NCBI GenBank assembly: GCA_013001935.1
Contig: JABDKZ010000142.1
Location: 1 to 5,399 of the forward strand
Source: Maribacter sp.
GTDB taxonomy: Bacteria; Bacteroidota; Bacteroidia; Flavobacteriales; Flavobacteriaceae
DNA: 5,399 nt
Direction: 5' to 3'
Part shown: piece after piece, positions 1-5,399 of the stretch
How the letters are laid out: the number at the start of each line of letters is the position of its first letter
Position numbering within the stretch: position 1 is the first letter of the stretch
Notes under the pieces: model-generated
The model's input: the letters and a program-made list of their open reading frames with translations, nothing else
Database searches by the model: none
Told to the model about the DNA's origin: nothing
Made by a program: the position numbers and the translations under genes

Positions 1-128
1 ACCGCTGCAAGGACTAGTAAAACTAATCCTAAGGTCCCTGGAATGACGTTGGTAAAATAAAGTACGGCGATAACCACTGCAATTAAAGTTCGGATAATTC
101 TGTCTGCAGATCCCATGTTCTTTTTCAT
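1..128 (-). CDS. DUF2892 (YgaP-like) small membrane protein, C-terminus cut by window edge
   Basis: Reading leftward from the ATG at 126-128 there is an open frame of 42 complete codons that leaves the window at position 1 without a stop. The protein begins MKKNMGSADRIIRTLIAVV. This matches the start of DUF2892 proteins, where an N-x-G-x-x-D-R-x-x-R segment precedes two short transmembrane helices. Here the segment is N4, G6, D9, R10 and R13. A first hydrophobic helix covers about residues 14-29, a P-G turn follows at 30-31, and a second helix begins at about 33. Family members are usually only about 60-70 residues, so roughly half to two thirds is visible. An alternative start is Met5 (114-116). 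The family is found alone or fused to rhodanese domains; its role is not established. The family call is fairly secure, the function unknown. Confidence 0.75.
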   Translation of the reverse strand, partial: MKKNMGSADRIIRTLIAVVIAVLYFTNVIPGTLGLVLLVLAA

Positions 129-177
129 TTTTTACTGGTTTTAGTTTACAAAGTTGGTTCTCATCGAGTGCAATTTG

Positions 178-205
178 ATGCATTATTTAAGCACTCTATG
201 CATTA
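178..205. repeat. 8-bp direct repeat ATGCATTA, two copies 20 bp apart
   Basis: ATGCATTA occurs at 178-185 and again at 198-205. The period is exactly 20 bp, about two helical turns, so both copies would face the same side of the DNA. Each contains the palindrome ATGCAT. The second copy touches the candidate -7 element of the DUF2892 gene and the first lies in its leader, a position compatible with an operator. No binding protein can be named, and chance is possible. Confidence 0.3.
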
Positions 206-233
206 AAGTTAATCAGTTTAGATTTAATAACAA
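204..233 (-). promoter_or_regulatory. candidate Bacteroidota-type promoter for the DUF2892 gene
   Basis: On the minus strand a TTG (positions 233-231) is followed after 19 bases by TAACTTTA (211-204). This differs by one base from the Bacteroidota -7 consensus TAnnTTTG, and the spacing fits the usual -33/-7 arrangement. Transcription would begin near position 197 and give a leader of about 70 bases before the ATG at 128. In AT-rich DNA such matches arise by chance, so this is only a candidate. Confidence 0.3.
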
Positions 234-293
234 GATATAGTACGCGGTTTCAAGCAATTTACGTATGACCGTAGTTTACTATTTTATAATTAT

Positions 294-644
294 TTAATTG
301 AACCATACTGCATATCGTTGCCTTCGTAGATCAAGTGCTAATTTTTCTTCTAATTTTAGTGCCTCGACCCTGGTCGTAACAGGTTCTATTTGATTGTATA
401 GACTGGGTCTTAAATACATGCCATATTTTTGAACAATATTCGATGACAATTTGTATCCTTTTTTATTTCTATAACCTGATTTATGCTGCTCAAAACGTTC
501 TTTGGGGGTTTTGCTGGTCATCCCCACATAAAGACACTGCAACACGCCATTGAATTGCGGATTGGCAGCCCTAAACCTGGCATTTTCAGTAAATACCCTT
601 TTTGATAATTCTATAACATAGACCCGATATTCAATTTTTGGCAT
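294..644 (-). CDS. Small stand-alone GIY-YIG domain protein (putative nuclease)
   Basis: This 116-residue protein is essentially one GIY-YIG domain. The first motif is VYV at residues 8-10 (Y9 in the GIY position) and the second is YVG at 39-41, within LYVGMT. They are followed by the helix containing R50 and H54 (ERFEQHKSG), then KYGMYLRP at 73-80, and a C-terminal helix with E94, E99 and E100, one of which should be the metal-binding glutamate. The end LRRQRYAVW resembles the close of other GIY-YIG proteins. The expected Tyr, Arg and Glu are present, so catalytic activity is plausible. The two signature motifs are 28 residues apart, whereas about 10 is usual, so there is an insertion at about 14-36. 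There is no extra DNA-binding domain. No Shine-Dalgarno is seen before the ATG; TAA is at 296-294. It stands alone between two intergenic gaps. Family call good; substrate and role unknown. Confidence 0.8.
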   Translation of the reverse strand: MPKIEYRVYVIELSKRVFTENARFRAANPQFNGVLQCLYVGMTSKTPKERFEQHKSGYRNKKGYKLSSNIVQKYGMYLRPSLYNQIEPVTTRVEALKLEEKLALDLRRQRYAVWFN

Positions 645-686
645 TTTTACAGTTTGTAGATTCTAAATATGTTCAGTGTAAAGCAT

Positions 687-698
687 ATTTTATAAAAT
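687..698. promoter_or_regulatory. 12-bp perfect AT palindrome in the divergent intergenic region
   Basis: ATTTTATAAAAT is a perfect inverted repeat located 43 bases upstream of the GIY-YIG start and 82 bases upstream of the SprT-like start. It could be an operator or simply AT-rich promoter DNA. It has no GC stem and so is not a terminator. No specific regulator can be inferred. Confidence 0.2.
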
Positions 699-746
699 CT
701 AAGTTACCAATTATAAGGAGATGCACATTAAACTAAATGACGCTCG

Positions 747-775
747 TTAATAGAATCCTAAAAATCCTATTTTTG
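747..775 (+). promoter_or_regulatory. candidate promoter of the SprT-like/manC/DUF389 cluster
   Basis: TATTTTTG at 768-775 matches the Bacteroidota -7 consensus TAnnTTTG exactly. The -33 element is poor: only TTA at 747-749, 18 bases upstream, with no TTG at the right distance. If used, transcription would begin within a few bases of the ATG at 781, giving a leaderless or nearly leaderless mRNA. No other good -7 match was seen in 645-780 on the plus strand. Confidence 0.35.
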
Positions 776-780
776 CTGAT

Positions 781-1383
781 ATGGATGATATCCTAACAAA
801 ATACCTACCAGAAAGGGCGGTTGATCCTTGTCTTCAGCTTATAAAAGAGTCTGGTGTAAATCTGAAAATCGTGAACCAGAGGGTGACCCGACATGGGGAC
901 TATCGTAAAATGCCCAATGGTTTACATCAAATTACGATAAATGCCACTTTAAACAAATATCGATTTTTAATTACTCTTGTACATGAAATTGCGCATTTGG
1001 CGGCCTTTTCGAAATATGGTCGTCAAATAAAACCCCATGGGGTAGAATGGAAGCGTACATTTCAATATTTAATGTTGCCATTTTTAAGGCCTGAAATATT
1101 TCCGTCTATACTTTTGCCCCATTTGGCGAAACATTTCAGAAACCCAAAGGCCAGCAGTGATACTGATGCCGTTTTATCACTAGCTTTGAAAAAGTTTGAT
1201 AAGCAAACGTCAGATTCGAGCTTTGTTTTTGAATTACCCTTTGGCAGCGTATTCCGAATTTATAATGGGAAGCTATTTAGAAAAGGTAATAAACGGGTTA
1301 AACGCTATGAATGTGTTGAAGTGGGTTCTGGTAAGGTCTATTTATTTCAGCCTAATGCTGAAGTAGAATTAATAAAGGAATAA
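781..1383 (+). CDS. SprT-like domain protein (zincin-fold putative metalloprotease)
   Basis: The 200-residue protein carries the zincin signature HEIAH at residues 68-72 (H68 and H72 as zinc ligands, E69 catalytic). HGVEW at 86-90 supplies the likely third ligand H86. This HExxH ... HGxxW pattern is typical of SprT/SprT-like proteins, the superfamily of the DNA-protein crosslink protease SPRTN. The C-terminal part (about 148-200) is the small beta domain that in E. coli SprT is a cysteine zinc ribbon. Here it contains only one cysteine (C178), so zinc binding there is unlikely. The length is close to the family's usual size. The ATG at 781 is the first start after an in-frame TAG at 751-753, but it has no Shine-Dalgarno. 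The TAA is followed directly by the ATG of manC, implying co-transcription. Function in bacteria is unproven. Confidence 0.88.
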   Translation: MDDILTKYLPERAVDPCLQLIKESGVNLKIVNQRVTRHGDYRKMPNGLHQITINATLNKYRFLITLVHEIAHLAAFSKYGRQIKPHGVEWKRTFQYLMLPFLRPEIFPSILLPHLAKHFRNPKASSDTDAVLSLALKKFDKQTSDSSFVFELPFGSVFRIYNGKLFRKGNKRVKRYECVEVGSGKVYLFQPNAEVELIKE

Positions 1384-2466
1384 ATGAAGAACAAAAATTA
1401 TTATGCAGTTTTGATGGCAGGTGGGGTTGGGTCTCGTTTTTGGCCAATCAGCACCTCAGAAAATCCTAAACAATTCCACGATATGCTGGGTACAGGGCAG
1501 ACCTTGATCCAGAAAACTTTTCAACGGCTCAATACCTTCGTCCCTACAGAGAATATTTTGATACTTACCAATGAGCGTTACAATGATTTGGTTTTAGAAC
1601 AACTGCCCTTGGTAAAACAGGATCAAGTGGTATTGGAGCCAGCCATGCGTAATACCGCTCCCTGTATTTTATATGCTGCCTTAAAAATACAAAAGATGAA
1701 CCCTGATGGGGTAATGATTGTGGCACCAAGTGACCACTGGATTGAAGATGAAGCAGCCTTTGCAAATGATGTAATAGCCTGTTTCGACAAGTGTGGGAAA
1801 GAAGACGTTCTCTGTACCCTCGGTATTAAACCAACTTTTCCAAATACCGGTTTTGGGTATATTGAATTTGAAAAGGAAAGTACCTCTGCATTGAAAAAAG
1901 TGCACCAATTCAGGGAAAAGCCCGATTATAATACGGCTAAGGATTTTTTAAGTCAAGGTAATTTTCTGTGGAATGCAGGCATTTTTATTTGGAGTGTACA
2001 TACCATTGTGAATGCTTTTAAGAACTTTCAACCTTCACAGTTTAAATTATTTGAAGCTGGAATTGCGCAGTATAACACAAGCGAGGAACAAGAATTTATA
2101 AAGGAGAACTACCCAAGAGCTGAAAACATTTCCATAGATTATGCTATCTTAGAACAATCCAAAGCGATTTTTGTGCTTCCAGCTAGTTTTGATTGGAATG
2201 ATTTAGGAACCTGGGGTTCTTTGTATGATAAGTTGGAAAAGGATAGTAATCAAAATGCCATAGTCAACAGCAAACTAATCACTGAAGATGCCCAAGGCAA
2301 CATGATTCGTTCTCCCAAAGATAAGATTGTGGTAGTCGATGGCTTAAACGACTATATCATTGTTGATAAGGAAGAAGTATTGCTGATCTACCCCAAATCC
2401 AAAGAACAGGATATAAAGCAAGTACTGGGTAAGGTAAAAGATAAATTTGGTGATAAGTATGCTTGA
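1384..2466 (+). CDS. manC: Mannose-1-phosphate guanylyltransferase (GDP-mannose pyrophosphorylase)
   Basis: The enzyme makes GDP-mannose and pyrophosphate from GTP and mannose-1-phosphate in the cytoplasm. GDP-mannose feeds mannose and fucose incorporation into surface polysaccharides and glycans. In the 360-residue protein the nucleotide-binding loop is LMAGGVGSRFWP (10-21), with the K29-Q30 pair after it. Next come EPAMRNTAP (85-93), APSDHWI (114-120) with the likely metal ligand D117, and NTGFGYIE (154-161). EKP (178-180), NAGIF (197-201), SIDYAILE (250-257) and FDWNDLGTW (269-277) with the second likely metal ligand D273 follow. The last 70 residues form the short C-terminal beta part. 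There is no phosphomannose isomerase domain, so this is the short single-function form rather than the roughly 470-residue bifunctional enzyme. It begins directly after the stop of the SprT-like gene and ends two bases before the DUF389 ATG. Confidence 0.93.
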   Translation: MKNKNYYAVLMAGGVGSRFWPISTSENPKQFHDMLGTGQTLIQKTFQRLNTFVPTENILILTNERYNDLVLEQLPLVKQDQVVLEPAMRNTAPCILYAALKIQKMNPDGVMIVAPSDHWIEDEAAFANDVIACFDKCGKEDVLCTLGIKPTFPNTGFGYIEFEKESTSALKKVHQFREKPDYNTAKDFLSQGNFLWNAGIFIWSVHTIVNAFKNFQPSQFKLFEAGIAQYNTSEEQEFIKENYPRAENISIDYAILEQSKAIFVLPASFDWNDLGTWGSLYDKLEKDSNQNAIVNSKLITEDAQGNMIRSPKDKIVVVDGLNDYIIVDKEEVLLIYPKSKEQDIKQVLGKVKDKFGDKYA

Positions 2467-2468
2467 AT

Positions 2469-3935
2469 ATGAGTGAAAACCTAAAAGATGAAAGTAATGT
2501 TCCACTTAGTGAAAGCAAAAGTGGGGAAGAAGTAAAAAAAGATATTCAGGGCTTGCTCGGAAGTACAAAAAGGTTTCTTTCTGAACTCTTGAATATCCGT
2601 AAAAACACGGATCAAGAGGCAACAAAAGAAGCAATTATTGCTGATATTCCGTTCAAAGGCCATACTTCGTGGATTTTGATTTGTTCTATTTTTATTGCTT
2701 CGGTAGGGTTAAATGCCAATTCAACTGCCGTGGTCATTGGAGCTATGTTAATATCTCCATTAATGGGGCCGATCTTGGGCATTGGCCTGTCTTTGGCGGT
2801 AAATGACGTTGATACTCTGCGAAGGTCTTTAAAGAACTTTGCAGTAATGGTCGTGTTGAGTGTATTGACGGCCTATTTATTTTTTGCCATATTTCCATTA
2901 CGTGATGAATCCTCGGAGTTATTGGCACGGACCGCACCTGATATTCGTGATGTGCTTATTGCTTTTTTTGGCGGTTTGGCCTTGGTTATCGCACGGGCAA
3001 AAAAGGGAACTATAGCCTCAGTAATCTTTGGTGTTGCCATTGCGACGGCACTGATGCCTCCTCTTTGCACAGTAGGTTTTGGTTTGGCAATTGGCAATTA
3101 TGATTATGCTACAGGTGCGATGTACCTTTTTAGTATAAATACAATTTTTATTGCCTTAGCGACCTTTTTAGTGCTAAAGCTTTTGCGTTTTCCAATGGTT
3201 CGCTATGTGAACTCCAAAAAGCGAAGGTTGATCGGAAGGGTAGCTTCCTTATTTGCAATTTTGGTAATGGTGCCTGCGGGTGTTACCTTTTGGGATGCCT
3301 TGCAAGAATCTTTATTTAGAAAACAAGCGCAAAACTTTGTTGAAGAGAAAGTTGCTCCCTATCAATTTGCAGAATCAGGCCGGTTTATGGAAGACTTTAC
3401 GGATATTGAATTCAATAAAGGTCTAAACCCTGTAATTGAATTGGTCTTTATGGGTAATGAGACCATTCCGGATAATGTAATTGCCACATGGAACAAGCAA
3501 AAGAATGAGGATGAAAGTTTTGGTAGGTTAAAAGATACCGAGCTACGCATAATTCAAGGTGCAAAAAATGAGCAATTAGATCAGTTAAAATATGTAGATC
3601 AGCTTTACGAAACCCAAAAAACTGAATTATTGGACAAAGATGCACGGATTAAAGTGTTGGAGGAAGAATTAGGCAAGTTGGGAAGACTGTCAATACCTTT
3701 TGCCGCTGTAAGTGAAGAGGCTAAAATCAATTATGAAAACTTGGAATCCTTAGGGTTTTCACCGACCATACAAACCGATTTTCAAAAACAGGATACCTTA
3801 ACGATTTTTGAAGTTAAATGGAATCGCGATGCTAAACGTTTTCAGACCTTGGCCGATGCGAAAAAACTTCATAATTGGTTAAAAATCAGATTAAAAGACA
3901 GTACCATTCAACTAAAAGAGGTAATTCAGGATTAA
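2469..3935 (+). CDS. DUF389 family (TIGR00341-like) multi-pass inner-membrane protein
   Basis: In this 488-residue protein a charged cytoplasmic-type N-terminus (1-55) precedes the DUF389 membrane domain. That domain has hydrophobic segments at about 66-80, 86-111, 123-143, 160-177, 180-207 and 212-239. Family-like motifs are LNANSTAVVIGAMLISPLMGPI (81-102), AFFGGLALVIARAKKG (165-180) and ATALMPPL (192-199). A further hydrophobic segment (257-275) leads to a soluble tail of about 210 residues with a probable coiled coil at 365-405. The family has no firmly known biochemical role; a transport-like function is sometimes suggested. I chose the ATG at 2469. A TTG at 2463 would add two residues and overlap the manC stop by four bases, but neither start has a Shine-Dalgarno. 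It is the last gene of the plus-strand cluster, and its TAA overlaps the stop of the convergent MlaF-type gene. Confidence 0.87.
   Translation: MSENLKDESNVPLSESKSGEEVKKDIQGLLGSTKRFLSELLNIRKNTDQEATKEAIIADIPFKGHTSWILICSIFIASVGLNANSTAVVIGAMLISPLMGPILGIGLSLAVNDVDTLRRSLKNFAVMVVLSVLTAYLFFAIFPLRDESSELLARTAPDIRDVLIAFFGGLALVIARAKKGTIASVIFGVAIATALMPPLCTVGFGLAIGNYDYATGAMYLFSINTIFIALATFLVLKLLRFPMVRYVNSKKRRLIGRVASLFAILVMVPAGVTFWDALQESLFRKQAQNFVEEKVAPYQFAESGRFMEDFTDIEFNKGLNPVIELVFMGNETIPDNVIATWNKQKNEDESFGRLKDTELRIIQGAKNEQLDQLKYVDQLYETQKTELLDKDARIKVLEEELGKLGRLSIPFAAVSEEAKINYENLESLGFSPTIQTDFQKQDTLTIFEVKWNRDAKRFQTLADAKKLHNWLKIRLKDSTIQLKEVIQD
3932..3935. other. TTAA shared by two convergent stop codons
   Basis: The plus-strand DUF389 gene ends in TAA at 3933-3935 and the minus-strand MlaF-type gene ends in TAA at 3934-3932, so the two stops overlap in one TTAA. 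This sits inside the 8-bp palindrome GATTAATC (3930-3937). There is no intergenic space, and I see no GC-rich hairpin with a T tract on either side. Transcripts from the two directions therefore probably overlap. Confidence 0.9.
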
Positions 3936-4699
3936 TCACGCTCCCCAATATACAATTGTCTTACTTTTTTAAATAGTTCAGAGGAGTAAACAAAGCTGGT
4001 TACAGCTTCATTATTGGTTTTGAAAATTTCATCCTTGGTACCTTCCCATTCCTTAATCCCGTTTTTCAGGAAAACTATTTTCTCACCAATTTCCATAACC
4101 GAGTTCATGTCATGCGTATTTACTACTGTGGTCATGTCATATTCTTTGGTAATCTCCTGTATCAGGTTGTCTATTATTATGGCCGTTCTTGGGTCAAGGC
4201 CCGAATTTGGTTCATCGCAGAATAAATACGTGGGGTTCATTACTATCGCCCTTGCTATAGCAACCCGTTTTTGCATCCCCCCCGAAATCTCTGACGGATA
4301 TTTTTTATGTGCATCAACTAGATTTACCCTTTTTAATACAAAATCGGCCCGGTCTTGCATTTCAGAATGTGATTGTTTAGTGAACATCTCTAAAGGAAAC
4401 ATGACATTGCCTGCAACGGTCATGGAATCAAATAATGCACTTCCCTGGAAAACCATACCCATATCCTGACGAAGATTGCGTTGTTCTTTTGACGATAATT
4501 GGGAATAGATTTTTCCGTCATGGCTTATGGTGCCCTGATCAGGGCTGAAAAGTCCCAATAGACATTTAAGGAATACAGTCTTCCCTGAGCCACTTTGGCC
4601 AATAACCAAATTGGTCTTGCCTTTATCAAACACAGTGCTAATTCCCTTTAAAACATGGGCATCACCAAAAGATTTATGAATGTCGTTTACTTCAATCAT
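3932..4699 (-). CDS. mlaF: MlaF-type ABC transporter ATP-binding protein (lipid/MCE transport)
   Basis: This 255-residue cytoplasmic ATPase should power phospholipid transport by the partner MlaE permease. It has a complete nucleotide-binding domain: Walker A GQSGSGKT (34-41), Q-loop Q85 in MVFQGSALFDSMTV, and ABC signature ISGGMQKRVAIARA (138-151). Walker B is YLFCDEP (158-164) with catalytic E163, then the D-loop SGLDP (166-170) and switch H196. FQ-G-ALFDS-TV and SGGM-KRVA-ARA are characteristic of the MlaF/Mkl subgroup. The usual T of EPTSGLD is N165 here. The start is the ATG at 4699-4697, because MIEVNDIHKSFG is the normal ABC N-terminus. A longer frame from 4759 would add 20 residues with no family resemblance that overlap the permease gene. 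The permease stop and this ATG overlap as TAATG, suggesting translational coupling. No MlaD gene lies next to it. Confidence 0.92.
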   Translation of the reverse strand: MIEVNDIHKSFGDAHVLKGISTVFDKGKTNLVIGQSGSGKTVFLKCLLGLFSPDQGTISHDGKIYSQLSSKEQRNLRQDMGMVFQGSALFDSMTVAGNVMFPLEMFTKQSHSEMQDRADFVLKRVNLVDAHKKYPSEISGGMQKRVAIARAIVMNPTYLFCDEPNSGLDPRTAIIIDNLIQEITKEYDMTTVVNTHDMNSVMEIGEKIVFLKNGIKEWEGTKDEIFKTNNEAVTSFVYSSELFKKVRQLYIGERD

Positions 4700-5399
4700 T
4701 AGCCTAATAAAAGTTGTGTTAAAACATAATTTAAAATAATAATCACAACACTGGTCCATACAAAGGAAGTTGTTGCTGCCTTACCTACTTCAAGCGCTCC
4801 ACCCTTCATATAAAATCCATGAAAAGAAGGGATAGTTGCTAAAATAAAAGCGAAGACCAAAGTTTTTATAAAGGCGTAGGTCACGTGAAATGGAATAAAA
4901 TCCAACTGTACCCCTTCAACGAAATCAGCACTTGTACTAAAGCCCCCGAAAACACCTGCAAACCATCCACCAAAAATCCCGACATACATTGCAATCGCAA
5001 TTATGAAGGGATAGAGCAATAAGGCGATAATCTTTGGAAAAACTAAGTAATTCAAGGCATTGACCCCCATAACTTCCAAGGCATCGATTTGTTCGGTTAC
5101 CCTCATAGTGCCAATACTACTGGTAATATAAGACCCTACCTTACCTGCCATGATAATAGAGCAGAAGGTCGGGGCAAATTCCAGTATTATGGATTGTCTT
5201 GTGGCAAAACCAACCAGGTTTTTCGGAATTAACTCACTGGTGATATTCAATGCCGTTTGTATGGCCACAACGCCACCGATAAAAAAAGAAATGAATATGA
5301 GAATACCTAAAGAACCGAAAATGAGCTCATCTATCTCTTTAAGGATCAATGACTTCATTATGCGCCATTTGGTAGGTTTTCTAAAAACCTCTTTTATCA
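4699..5399 (-). CDS. mlaE: MlaE-type ABC permease, 5' end beyond window
   Basis: This is the inner-membrane permease of an MCE-type lipid transporter and partner of the adjacent ATPase. Counting from the Met at 5358, hydrophobic segments lie at about 13-35, 105-138, 157-178 and 196-217. The family core is clear at 60-112: EFAPTFCSIIMAGKVGS, then IGTMRVTEQIDALEVMGVN, then YLVFPKIIA. This matches the MlaE pattern AGr-GsaiaAElGtM-vteQIDAlevmg. The Met at 5358 is probably internal. The frame stays open to 5399, reading IKEVFRKPTKWRI just before it, which looks like the basic amphipathic N-terminal helix of MlaE proteins. The visible 232 codons are also shorter than the usual 240-260. The gene therefore starts outside the window. 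Its TAA (4701-4699) overlaps the ATG of the ATPase gene. Specificity for phospholipid is inferred from the family. Confidence 0.9.
   Translation of the reverse strand, partial: IKEVFRKPTKWRIMKSLILKEIDELIFGSLGILIFISFFIGGVVAIQTALNITSELIPKNLVGFATRQSIILEFAPTFCSIIMAGKVGSYITSSIGTMRVTEQIDALEVMGVNALNYLVFPKIIALLLYPFIIAIAMYVGIFGGWFAGVFGGFSTSADFVEGVQLDFIPFHVTYAFIKTLVFAFILATIPSFHGFYMKGGALEVGKAATTSFVWTSVVIIILNYVLTQLLLG

Noticed and set aside
250..275. TACG-TATGAC-CGTA inverted repeat as a terminator for the GIY-YIG gene
   Set aside because: The stem is only four base pairs with no GC-rich core and no clean T tract in the right direction. It is too weak to call.
715..750. AAGGAG followed at once by ATG and a 9-codon frame
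   Set aside because: There is no spacer between the Shine-Dalgarno-like core and the ATG, so the ribosome could not use both. The peptide is too short to judge, and Bacteroidota rarely rely on such sites.
1565..1908. Two minus-strand open frames of 66 and 75 codons
   Set aside because: Both are antisense to manC and have low-complexity, unrecognisable translations. The manC motifs fix the real frame.
2481..3645. Several minus-strand open frames of 60-74 codons
   Set aside because: All are shadows of the DUF389 gene, with no family-like sequence and no spacing that suggests real genes.
3930..3937. GATTAATC palindrome as a bidirectional terminator
   Set aside because: An eight-base AT-rich palindrome has no loop and no stable stem. 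It mainly reflects the two overlapping TAA stops.
4014..4469. 151-codon open frame on the plus strand
   Set aside because: It lies wholly inside and antisense to the MlaF-type ATPase gene, whose frame shows every ABC motif. The antisense translation has no recognisable domain.
1..5399. Search for a new defence system, mobile element or CRISPR array
   Set aside because: Apart from the lone GIY-YIG protein, the genes belong to chromosomal families (ManC, MlaE, MlaF, SprT-like, DUF389, DUF2892). I saw no transposase, integrase, regularly spaced repeats or paired terminal inverted repeats.

Overview
This window looks like chromosomal DNA from a marine-type member of the Bacteroidota, most likely Flavobacteriaceae. 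The base composition is AT-rich. Genes lack clear Shine-Dalgarno sequences, and TAnnTTTG-like promoter elements occur instead. The proteins resemble the Bacteroidota versions of their families: a SprT-like protein without a cysteine zinc ribbon, a short single-domain ManC, and an MlaF-type ATPase reading EPNSGLDP. The family calls come from motifs read by eye; the genus is not determined.

Layout. Positions 1-128 (minus) hold the N-terminal part of a small DUF2892-type membrane protein that runs off the left edge. Positions 129-293 are a gene-free gap with a candidate promoter and an 8-bp direct repeat. A small stand-alone GIY-YIG domain protein lies at 294-644 (minus). Positions 645-780 are a divergent intergenic region. 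A tight plus-strand cluster follows: SprT-like metalloprotease-fold protein (781-1383), mannose-1-phosphate guanylyltransferase (1384-2466) and a DUF389 membrane protein (2469-3935), with gaps of 0 and 2 bases. Two minus-strand genes converge on it: an MlaF-type ABC ATPase (3932-4699) and an MlaE-type permease (4699 to beyond 5399), joined by a TAATG stop/start overlap. The two convergent units share a TTAA in which each strand reads its own TAA stop.

How the genes may work together. MlaF and MlaE are the cytoplasmic ATPase and inner-membrane permease of an MCE-type lipid transporter that maintains outer-membrane lipid asymmetry. The MCE subunit (MlaD) is not in the window. ManC supplies GDP-mannose for surface polysaccharide and glycoconjugate synthesis. 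DUF389 proteins are inner-membrane proteins of poorly known role. The right half is therefore mostly envelope-related, while the SprT-like and GIY-YIG proteins belong to families linked to protein or DNA handling. That these genes act in one process is inference from their order only.

I found no mobile element, CRISPR array, RNA gene or clear intrinsic terminator, and no convincing undescribed multi-gene system. The points most worth a second look are the GIY-YIG protein with an enlarged gap between its two signature motifs, the shared convergent stop, the possibly leaderless start of the SprT-like gene, and corrected starts for three genes.
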